Shown here: positions 41,101 to 53,100 of the stretch, piece after piece
Numbering within the stretch: the stretch's first letter is position 1
How the letters are laid out: each line of letters starts with the position of its first letter
NCBI GenBank assembly: GCA_032622095.1
Contig: CP136067.1
Span: forward strand, 135,659,990 to 135,723,989
Direction: 5' to 3'
Source of the DNA: Siphonodentalium dalli
Taxonomy: Eukaryota; Mollusca; Scaphopoda; Gadilida; Siphonodentaliidae
DNA length: 64,000 nt
Position numbers and translations under genes: made by a program
The notes under the pieces: generated by a model
Databases searched by the model: none
Told to the model about the DNA's origin: nothing
What the model saw: only the letters and a program-made list of their open reading frames with translations

Positions 41101-44100
41101 GAGTTAATAAGATGACTACTCATCAATGATGCTTTAGTATAGAGAGAGTTAATAAAATAACTACTCATCAATGATGCTTTAGTATAGAGAGAGTTAATAA
41201 TATAACTACTCATCAATGATGCTTTAGTATAGAGAGAGTTAATAAGATGACTACTCATCAATGATGGTTTAGTATAGAGAGAGTTAATAAGATGACTACT
41301 CATCAATGATGCTTTAGTATAGAGAGAGTTAATAAGATGACTACTCATCAATGATGCTTTAGTATATAAAGGGTTAATGGCCAAATACGATGTCTTGAAA
41401 AACAGCAGTGTTTGTTGACAATTTTCACTGCGCTGTTACAGTAAATGTTTATAAACAATGGTTTCAAAATGCGGAATCTCAACAAATATGGTGACTTGAT
41501 TGTGTATGTTGTTGTAACTGTAAAATAAAAATTGTATATTAATCCTTTCTATTCCAAATGGATTCTCCCACTAAAAGTAAAAGTATTCATTGGATTGGAA
41601 TGGTCCATTATTCATCTGGAGGGGTTTTTAGTTAATAAACAGATGACAGATAATAACAGACAGAAGGAGTCCTATTTATGGGAGGGATATGTCAACCCTT
41701 TCATGACTGGAGCTTCCTGAATTTTTGCAAAAACCCTGTGCCTATGCATTCTCTTATATATGCAAGTTGACCATAGGTTGCCTCGCATATATAAGAGAAT
41801 GCTTTGGCCCAACAAATTTTATGTTAATTTTTATAATTGTTAAAATAATTAAGAATTTTTTTTTTAAATGATAAAAAATTATTAAAGAATGTAAGAAATA
41901 ATGATAAAATTGTTACAGAATGTAAGAAAAAATGATAAAAATTGATAAAGAATGTAAGTAAAAAATGATAAAATTGTTAAAGAATATAAGAAAAAATGAT
42001 AAAAATAAATGATAAGATTGGTAAAGAATATAAGAAAAAATGATAAAAATTGTTATAGAATGTAAGAAACAATTATAAAAAATGATTACAAATTTTTAAA
42101 GAATGTAAGAAATAATTCTAAAATTGTTACAGAATGTAAGAAAAAATGATAAAAAATTTATAAAGAATGTAAGAAAAAAATGATAAAAAATGATAAATTG
42201 TTAAAGAATATAAGAAAAAATGAGAAAAATTGTTAAAGAATGTAAGAAAAACTTGATAAAAATTGTTAGGTCAAGAATTCTCTTATATATGCCACTAGCC
42301 GATGAGCCCGACGTTGTCCGGGCTATTCAAAAACCAAATTTCAAGTCGATAGCTCCACCCGTTTCCGAGATCTGGTCTGCGCATGCGCGAAGCTGGCGTC
42401 GCACGGGCTCTGCGACCCGATAAAATTCGTATCCGTTGTCCGGGATATTCAAACACCAAATTTCAAGTCGATAGCTCCACCCGTTTCCGAGATCTGGTCT
42501 GCGCATGCACGTAGCTGGCGTCGCACGGGCTCTGCGACCCGATAAAATTCGTATCCGGGGCAAGATACATTCACATAGCAAATTTCAAGTCGATAGCTCC
42601 ACCCGTTTCCGAGATCTTGTCTGCGCATGCGCGAAGCTGGCGTCGCAAGGGCTCGGCGATCCGATAAAATTCGTATCCGGGGCAAGATAAATTCACATAG
42701 CAAATTTCAAGTCGATAGCTCCACCCGTTTCCGAGATCTCGTCTGCGCATGCGCGAAGCGGGCGCCGCACGGGCTCGCCAATACGACAACGTCGACCGCC
42801 TGGTCAAACTACACACAAGTACCAAGTTTCGTCCCGATCGGTCGAGAATTGTAGATTTGTATTAATGACAGACAGACAGACAAACAAACAAACAGACAGA
42901 CAGAGGTCTTCAAAATATATATGAGACTAGCCGATGAGCCCGACGTTGTCCGGGCGACGTTGTCCGGGCTATTCAAAAACCAAATTTCAAGTCGATAGCT
43001 CCACCCGTTTCCGAGATCTAGTCTGCGCATGCGCGAAGCTGGCGTCGCACGGGCTCGGCGACCCGATAAAATTTGTATCCGGGGCAAGATAGATTCACAT
43101 ACCAAATTTCAAGTCGATAGCTCTACCCGTTTTCGAGATCTCGTCTGCGCATGCGCGAAGCTGGCGTCGCACGGGCTCGGCGACCCGATAAAATTCGTAT
43201 CCGGGGCAAGATACATTCACATAGCAAATTTCAAGTCGATAGCTCCACCCGTTCCCGAGATCTCGTCTGCGCATGCGCGAAGCGGGCGCCGCACGGGCTC
43301 GCCAATACGACAACGACGACCGCCTGGTCAAACTACACACACGTACCAAGTTTCGTTCCGATCGGTCGAGAATCGTAGATTTGTATTAATGACAGACAGA
43401 CAAACAAACAGACAGACAGACAGACAGAGGTCTTCAAAATATATATGAGACTAGCCGATGAGCCCGACGTTGTCCGGGCTATTCAAAAACCAAATTTCAA
43501 GTCGATAGCTCTACCCAGCCCGACGTTGTCCGGGCTATTCAACAACCAAATTTCAAGTCGATAGCTCTACCCGTTTCCGAGATCTGGTCTGCGCATGCGC
43601 GAAGCTGGCGTCGCACGGGCCCGACGACCCGATAAAATTCGTATCCGGGGCAAGATACATTCACATACCAAATTTCAAGTCGATAGCTCCACCCGTTTCC
43701 GAGATCTGGTCGATAGCTCCACCAGTTTCCGAGATCTGGTCTGCGCATGCACGAAGCTGGCGTCGCATGGGCTCGGCGACCCGATAAAATTCGTATCCGT
43801 TGTCCGGGATATTCAAAAACCAAATTTCAAGTCGATAGCTCCACCCGTTTCCGAGATCTGGTCTGCGCATGCGCGAAGCTGGCGTCACACGGGCTCTGCG
43901 ACCCGATAAAATTTGTATCCGGGGCAAGATACATTCACATAGCAAATTTCAAGTCGATAGCTCCACCCGTTTCCGAGATCTCGTCTGCGCATGTGCGAAG
44001 CTGGCGTCGCACGGGCTCGGCGACCCGATAAAATTTGTATCCGAGGCAAGATACATTCACATAGCAAATTTCAAGTCGATAGCTCCACCCGTTTCCGAGA

Positions 44101-47100
44101 TCTCGTCTGCGCATGCGCGAAGCGGGCGCCGCACGGGCTCGCCAATACGACAACGTCGACCGCCTGGTCAAACTACACACAAGTACCAAGTTTCGTCCCG
44201 ATCGGTCGAGAATTGTAGATTTGTATTAATGACAGACAGACAGACAAACAAACAAACAGACAGACAGAGGTCTTCAAAATATATATGAGATAATGCTAGT
44301 CAACCTATGGTCGACTCGCATATATAAGCGAATGCATTGGCACAGGGTCTTTAATGTTGTGCCAGCACAGCTCCCATCATGAAAGAGTTAAGGGTCGTTT
44401 GTTGAACTTATTATCTGATACATTTCCTAAGTACTCGCCAATGCAGGGAGCAGCATACATACTTCAAATTGGGAGAAGTCACTTATTTCCAATTTTCAGA
44501 TTTTGTGATGTCACCGAGTCCCGATAACTCGATTCGACTCCAAAATGACTTTCGGGAGTCCAATATGACTTTTTCCCAGATTATCATGTGACAGCTTTTG
44601 CCCAATCAGAAATAGTGTTAGTTAAGGGATGGATAATAATATACAAGACAAGAGCCCTTATATAATACCATTATGATTATAAATATACCATTATAATGAT
44701 TAAGTATACTATTATAATTGGTAAGTACCCTTATGATATGCTGTCTTGAAATATGCATACTGGTACATGGGAGAGAAATCACTTCTTCCTAGGACAAAAA
44801 TAGGGAGAAGTGGCACTTTTTAGGGAGAAGATGTCTCCCAAGTCGCCCTCTAGGCTGAGTATTTAGTAAAGAAAGAGTTAAATTTATTTCAGAGACAAAT
44901 CACTTAGAAAGCCTCTGTTGTATCCATTCAATGAGTATGACGAAAAGAATAACTGCGACCGGAGGAGTCATGTCAGGTCATACAAAATCAAAAGGGGGCT
45001 GCCGCTGAATCCCAGAGGTCGGACTGGAATGACGGGTCGAGGACGGCTTGGACACTGGGGTCCTAATCATGCTGCAGATCCCATTATCACAAGGTAGGAA
45101 AAGTTGACAGGTTAAAACATAACAGGCATAAGTCTTCCCTGTGTAACATATAACAATACATATTGCACAAAACAAGACAGACATCCTCGTGAAAACAGTC
45201 CAATTTGTGAAAAATGTCACACTCAAGCATGACAGTTCATTTTGTGATTAAAACATATGGCAGTCCACATTGTACAAAACAAGACAGACAAAAAAATGTC
45301 ATTTTGTGGACAAAAATGATAGTTCATCAATTGTAAAATATTAAACACCTATTTTGCTAAATATGCAAGTTCACTTTATGCAAGGGAAACTCTTATCACG
45401 TTGCAGTTTTACATTAATAATATTGAATTTCGCACCTATTTTTGTAAGACCTATATATAGATAGGATACAAGCACATCTAAATCAAGAATCTTTTATTGA
45501 GCGAAATTTATTTAACTATGCGCCGTCCACAACAAGTTCGATAAAAGATTTGAGATTATGATGCAAGTTGTGTTCTGTATTTATTCTACACCATTTTGTC
45601 AGATAAGTTCAATCCATGACTGTCACCACCTTTGATACTGTATATACCTTTATTGTGATTTAAGCAGATAGTTGACGAAATGTACTTCTTAATCTTTCTT
45701 GGTGACAATGCAACAAGAATAGTTCTGGCTTGTATTCCACTAGATCGAGGTATACAATAATATGTATTCAATGGCTGGGTTTCCGTTGAATACATGTGCC
45801 TCACGTCAATGGGTGTGAAATAATATTCAATATATCCAATATTAAATATAATTAATATTCAATTATCTCACATGTCAGATTAGAACTACTTTGAGCTGAA
45901 TTCGATGTAAACTTTAAGCGTGACCATGAATGTGAATTACACCATTTTTAACCCATTCATGATGGTGCAGCATTAAATATCCTGTGCCGATACATTATCT
46001 TATATATGATAGTCTCCCATAGGGAGCCTCACATAAAATAAGAGAATGCACTGGCTTACAAGATCAAAGTAAATATTGTTAGGCCAATGTATTCTCTTAT
46101 ATATACAAGGCTCCATATGGGAGACTCACATATATAAGAGAATGCATTGGCACAGGGTTTTTGCAAAATTTCAGGAAGCTCCAGTCATGTAAGGGTTAAA
46201 TGTTGGCTGATGTTGGACTAAATGATGGCTTTACATCATAATTAAATCACCAGATGTTACAAATATATGTGTGAAGCTCATAAATTCAAGGGTGTGGTAT
46301 AAATACAAAACCTGACATGCAGCAGAATCTCAAATCTTCCATCAAACTTGTTGGTGTATATTCTCATTTCCTTATGTGTCATCTGCGACTTACTTGATAG
46401 AAACTTCTTGATTCAGATCCCACGTCCCCTTTGCCAAGAAGGCATTAACCCTTCCATGACTGGAGCTTCCTAAAATTTTTTGCAAAACCATGTGCCAATG
46501 CATTCTCTTATATATGCGAGTCTCCCACAGGGAGCCTCGCATATATAAGAGAATGCATTGGCCTAACAATATTTACCTTGAACTTGTAAGCCAGTTCATT
46601 CTCTTATATATGTGAGCCTCCCTATGGGAGACTCACATATAAGAGAATGCACTGACACAGGAGCATTAATGCTGCACCAGCCCAGCTCCCATCATGAAAG
46701 GGTTAACTATATAACAGGTTAATTATTTGACTTATTTTCCAACAGGTGGAAGAGGGACCAGACAGGTAATATAATACAGGAGAATGGGAAGAAGGTGCTG
46801 GAGGTTGTTACTGTACAGAGGACGGACACAGTACAGTGGGCTCTCCCTGGGGTAAGTACTCCTATAAAGAGAATCCTGGAGTTTATAATGAATAGTCCTA
46901 GCCTTGATATGATCAGCATTATTCAGGCTACAGTAATTCCCTAAATAATCGACTCCTTAACCACAGCAGAATTATGGGTAACTTTTCAGGATTTAGTCAG
47001 AAATATGGCTTGTTGCCATTCATTGGAAAGCTCTCACTGAGAGCTTTCCAATGAATGGCAACAAGCCATATTTCCATCTAAATCCTGAAAAGTTACCCAT

Positions 47101-50100
47101 AATTCTGCTGTGGTAAAGCAGTCAATTATTTAGGGCATTACTGTACACTTGAATATTGATTGCATGTGAATCAAGACATATATGTTGAAGGGACCAGCCA
47201 AGAGAGCGACTTGGGAGACATCTTCTCCCTATTCATGTCCCAGGGGAAGTGATTTCTCTTCCATATACCAGTGTACATATGCCCCAACATCATATATAAA
47301 GTATATTTACTGACTATATTGGTGTTCTTACAAAGCACTCAGTTTACTGGTAATTTGGCTCTTTTGTTGCATATTACTTGTTGGATCATAGATTGGTGAT
47401 GTTGGGGGGTGTAAATTGAATTTCACCCATTGTTACTTATACATGATAACAGTACACTTCTCCCTGATAACTAAACAGGGATTTGCAAAAATTGAAACCT
47501 CTAGACTGATCCCTGATATGTTGTGGGCTTGATTACAATCACATATAGGAACAAAGTCGACACACAAAAAATAGCAACAAGGAATATACAGTAATGCCCT
47601 AAATAATCGACTCCTTAACCACAGCAAAATTATGGGTAACTTTTCAGGATTTAGTCAGAAATGCCATTCATCGGAAAGATCTCCGTGAGAGCTTTCCGAT
47701 GAATGGGAACAATTCAAGCCATATTTCCGACTAAATCCTGAAAAGTTACCCATAATTCTGCTGTGGTTAAGGAGTCAATTATTTAGGGCATTACTGTAGC
47801 ACATGCTGCTGACTGGGACCAGCCTAGAGATTTTAAATTGGGAGAAGTTAACCACAGCAGAATTATGGGTAATTTTTCAGGATTTAGTCGGAAATATGGC
47901 TTGTTGCCATTCATCGGAAAGCTCTCACCAGCAAGCCATATTTCCAACTAAATCCTGAAAAATTCCCATAATTCTGCTGTGGTTTAGGGGTCGGTTATTT
48001 AGGACATTATTGTACTTGGACCAGTGCAGTTCCCATCATGAAAGGTTTAACTAATGTATTGTGACCCCGGTTGAGTACCTTTAATATGACCTGATAACTT
48101 TCATCCTAATTATGAGTGTATGTGTGATCCTTGATGAGTACCTTTAAATATAAAATAGTACTGCCTCGAGGAGTAGCTTTAAATATGGCTGATACATTAT
48201 ATTTTTGATACATTATATTCTTTTAACCAGTGTATGTGTGACCCCAGTAGTTCTGCCTCGAGGAGTAGCTTTAAATATGGCTGATACATTATATTTTTGA
48301 TACATTATATTCTTTTAACCAGTGTATGTGTGACCCCAGTAGTTCTGCCTCGAGGAGTAGCTTTAAATATGGCTGATACATTATATTTTTGATACATTAT
48401 ATTCTTTTAACCAGTGTATGTGTGACCCCGGTAGTTCTGCCTCGAGGAGTAGCTTTAAATATGGCTGATACATTATATTTTTTATACCTTCTATTCTTTT
48501 AACCAGTGTAGGTGTGACCCCGGCAGTACTGCCTCGAGGAGTAGCTTTAAATATGGCTGATACATTATATTTTTTATACCTTATATTCTTTTAACCAGTG
48601 TATGTGTGATCCCGGAAGTACTGCCTCGAGGAGTAGCTTTAAATATGGCTGATACATTATACTATTGATACATTATATTCTTTTAACCAGTGTATGTGTG
48701 ACCCCGGCAGTACTGACTCGAGGAGTAGCTTTAAATATGACATGACTGATACATTATATTATTGATACCTTATATTCTTTTAACCAGTGTATGTGTGACC
48801 CCGGCAGTACTGCCTGGAGAAGTAGCTTTAAATACGACTTCATCAAAGAAAAGAAGGATTTACTGAAAGAATATGAAAAAGAGAACTTAAACCATGAGAT
48901 GGAGGAATTGTTCAGCAATGGTGAAGAGGTGGGTAATGTTCATTTAATAATTATAAGGTGGGTAATGTTCATAGAATAATGGTGAAGATGTGGGTAATGT
49001 TGATAGAATAATTATAAGGTGGGTAATGTTCATAGAATAATGGTGAAGAGGTTGGCAATGTTCATTTAATAATTATAAAACCTCCCAACATAGCTCTTTT
49101 GAAATCCACTATATTCTGCTTTCTTGATACCAACTCTGATTATAAGCCTTTGTCAAGGTTAAATTCCTGAAAAAATTTGAAATACCCTTGTCGATTGAGT
49201 TTGTGTAAGACAATATGACTGATGTGTGTTTTCCCCTGATATAAGTAGATTTAGTTATTAATCAAGGCATGACACATTGAGACATCAATAATTTAGCTTT
49301 TCAACAAATTCATTAACATATTCTACATCAAAATTTTACTAATTCTATCCCAATTCTCCAGAATCAACCTCCTCAAAATTATGTTTTGAGATTTAATAAC
49401 AGGTCTGGTCATTCTCAGTATAGGCACAGTTGCCAGGTACAGTAATGCCCTAAATAATCGACCTCTTAATCACAGAAGAATTATGGGTAACTTTTCAGCA
49501 TTTAGTCGGAAATATGGCTTGTTGCCATTCATTGGAAAGCTCTCCCTGAGTGATGAATGGCAACAAGCCATATTTCCGACTAAATCCTGAAAAATTACCC
49601 ATAATTCTTCTGTGGTTATTTAGGGCATTACTGTATCATGTCACGGCAGAGATCCATGGTCTCAAAATTTTATTATATTTCAGTCTTCAAATTAAGACAT
49701 TTCTGGATAAACAAGAGGGAACCTTTATTCAGTGGCATAGGGGCCTGCGTCAAAAATTTAAAATAAGAAAAAGTTTAATTAAATTTTTTTTTTTAGATTG
49801 AACTCCTTGCTCAGTTTTTTTTAGCTCAACTTACTTTGTAAGTTTGAGCTATTGCCATGGGTTGGCATCCGTCATCCGTGTGTCTGTGTGTCCGTCAACA
49901 ATTTCCTTTGGCACGGGCTACAGGTCGTACCTTTGATCTGATCTTTATGAAATTTGACATGAATGTTGACATTGACATGTAGATGGGAACGAGTCATTTT
50001 GGGGTCATTTGGCCAAAAAACATGGCCGCTGGTGGCCATCTTGGATTTCAAAATTAAATCCATTGGCGCGGGCTACAGGTCGTACTGTTCGTCTGATCAT

Positions 50101-53100
50101 CATGAAATTTGTCTTGGATGTTAATATTGACATGTAGATGGGAACGAGTGATTTTGGGGTCGTTCGGCCAAAAAACATGGCCGCCAGAAGCCATCTTGGA
50201 TTTTACTCTATGCATGACTAAATCCTTTGGCGCGGCCTACAGGTCGTAGCTTTGGTCGGATCTTCATGAAATTTGTCATGGATGTTAACAATGACATGTA
50301 GATGGGAACGAGTCATTTTGGGGTCGTTCGGCCAAAAAACATGGCCGCCAGCAGCCATCTTGGATTTTAATCTTTGCATCACTAAATCCTTTGGCGCGGG
50401 CTACAGATCATACCTTAGTTCTGATCTTATGAAATTTATCATGAATGTTGACATTGACATGTAGATGGGAACGAGTCGTTTTGGGGTCATTCGGTCAAAA
50501 AACATGGCCGCTGGTGGCCATCTTGGATTTCAAAATTAAATCCATTGGCGCGGGCTACAGGTTGTACTGTTCGTCTGATCGTCATGAAATTTGTCCTGGA
50601 TGTTAACAATGACATGTAGATGGGAACGAGTCATTTTGGGGGTATTCGGCCAAAAAACATGGCCGCTAGCAGCCATCTTGGATCTTACTCTTTGCATGAC
50701 TAAATCCTTTGGCGCGGGCTACAGGTCGTAAAGGTCATTGAGCCAAACAACATGACCACCAGCAGCCATCTTGGATTTTACTCTTTGCATGACTGAATCC
50801 TTTGGCGCAGGTTACAGGTCGTAGCTTTGGTTGGATCTTCATGAAATTTGTCATGGATGTTAACAACGAGTCATTTTGGGGTTATTCGGAAAAAAACATG
50901 GCTGCCGGTGGCCATTTTAGAATTTATTCTTTGCATCACTAAATCCTTTGGCACACCATACTCACCACATCCCTGATCTGATCATTATGAAACTTGTCAT
51001 GAATGTTGATATTGACATGTACATCTTGTCTTACTTAAACATTTCACCTTTCCTATTCCTCCATTTACTGTCAACCATTAAATTATTCCCCTACCTAAGT
51101 TGAGCTGCAGTGTCATTGACACTTTCATTTATGTGTACCCATACCATAGTATGGTACACATAGTGTTGACGTCTAAATTAACCACTCGTGATTCATCTCT
51201 CTATCCTATCCGTCTGTCCGTCCGATCAGAACCAAATTTGGTATATGAGTTTCTCAGCACAAAATACAGATTGAGTTCGAATATGAGTTTGATTTTTGGT
51301 TGAAATCGTTCCAGGGGTTGGTAGAAAAATTGCAAACAGACGGACAGATAGATCCTGCTCTTTATATATATATATATAGATTTGGTGATATAAGCTTCTG
51401 AGAATTCCCAATTGTTTTGACCTACTTGATTTCAGTATTATGATAATCCAATGATAATTTTCTTGATCATTTTGACCTAATCCATAATTATAATCAGGCT
51501 TGCTTGACACACATTCTTACTTTTCAGATCTATCGTGGTTATGCCGATGATGCTAGAAATACAGATAATTCCTGGGTGGAAACCATAGCAACAAACTACC
51601 ATGATGAAGACGGAGCATTGCTAGCAAATTTCTCTTTGCGGGTAAGTTAATTAGAAACCCCAGTTACATTTGCTTGAAATAATTTGGAGGACGATAGAAA
51701 CTAGAGGAAATCGGGATGTCCTGAAGATAACTTTAGTAAATATTTGGCGGAAATTCGTGAAATTTAATTTGTGATTAACCCTTTTATGACGTGAGCTGCG
51801 CTGGTGCAGCATTAAAGACCTTATGCCAAGCATTCTCTTACAGTAATTCCCTAAATAATGGACTCCTTAATCACAGCAGAATAATGGATAATTTTTCAGG
51901 ATTTAGTCGGAAATATGGCTTGTTGCTATTCATCGGAAAGCTCTCAGTGAGAGCTTTCCATTAAATGGCAACAAGCCATATTTCCGACTAAATCCTGAAA
52001 AATTACCCATAATTCAGCTGTGGTTAAGGAGTCAATTATTTAGGGCATTACTTTATATATGCGAGTCTCCCATAGGGAGAATGTATTGGCACAGGGTTTT
52101 GCAAAATTTCAAGAAGCTCCAGTCATGGAAAGGTTAAGGTGTGATGTTGCAAATCAAGTTTTAATCACAATCCAATCTAACGACTTTGATATTACGCCCC
52201 AATTTTACTTTAACCCTTTCTACACTAAATGGATTCTTCCATTCAGTTAAAAAAGTTTTCATAGGAATGGTCTATAAATCATATGGATAGATGTTAAGTT
52301 GATAAAAGCAGACAACAGATAAATAAAAGTGCAGAAGAAGCCCCATTTATTGAGGGAAATGTTTAGATAATAAGCATAATGGTCGTTTGTTGAACTTATT
52401 ATCTGATTATTTCCTATGGGATAACTACTCATCAATGATGCTTTAGTATATAAAGGGTTAAACTTATTATTTGAACATTTACTATGAGATAACTACTCAT
52501 CAATGATGCTTTAGTATATAAAGGGTTAAACTTATTATCTGACCATTTACTATGAGATAACTACTCATCAATGATGCTTTAGTATATAAAGGGTTAAACT
52601 TATTATCTGAACATTTACTATGAGATAACTACTCATCAATGATAAGATTAAAGTTTAGCAAGGGAAGCCTAACTGTCTTAGTATAGCGTTTGTCTAGTTG
52701 AGTTATCGTAAGTAAATTGCTTGTTAAGTATGATAACTTAGGTAATAAGTATTTGGTATACTTCACTATGTTTATAGTTTAGTGGGTTTACTGATTTCGC
52801 TTGGGTTAAGCTCTTCAGGTGTTTGTCACTGAAGGCCAGGACCCATCACCTATCTTTTTAAACTCTTACAACAAGAATCCAACAACACATTGGGGATATA
52901 TCAAATGCTCACTAAAGCTAGCCAGTAAATAAACACATCTACACTCACATCATGTCACATGTCTCAAACACTGACTCAGACATCGAGCACAATACTCGAC
53001 GTCGGCGAAACATAATATAAAACTGGATTTTCCAACTAAGGACCAAAATCCAGAGGGCATGAACAGGTCAACCACCTTTTGGTGAATAATATTAATCTAC

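Larger units (their letters stand above)
41692..44391. mobile_element. TTAA-type element, type 1, expanded by two internal arrays
   Basis: The left end CAACCCTTTCATGACTGGAG has a TTAA target mutated to TCAA. The right end is TCATGAAAGAGTTAA. The first hairpin is at 41,741-41,810. The second hairpin is split: its left arm (TTCTCTTATATATGC) is at 42,277 and its right arm (CTCGCATATATAAG) at 44,315. The interior is filled by an AT-rich minisatellite and a GC-rich array. Confidence 0.7.

Noticed and set aside
40995..41380. Regular repeats resembling a CRISPR array
   Set aside because: Units are head-to-tail without unique spacers, and the genome is eukaryotic.
40926..41384. 152-codon minus-strand frame with [15 protein letters not shown] repeats
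   Set aside because: It is the translation of the 46-bp satellite and has no independent support.
42293..43470. Hammerhead ribozyme suggested by CCGATGAGCCCG...CGGGC
   Set aside because: A CUGAUGA-like half and stem II are present, but the required GAAA after stem II is replaced by TATTCAAA.
42220..44290. Many overlapping open frames on both strands with [18 protein letters not shown] peptides
   Set aside because: They repeat with the 122-bp DNA period in several frames at once; this is what a GC-rich tandem array gives by chance, with no start context or splice sites.
48045..48787. The 92-bp copies as additional true exons
   Set aside because: Each has an acceptor but no donor, and runs into an in-frame TGA a few codons after FKY.
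52820..53060. Penelope-like element suggested by ACTCGACGTCGGCGAAAC
   Set aside because: A single short resemblance without reverse transcriptase or terminal structure is not enough.
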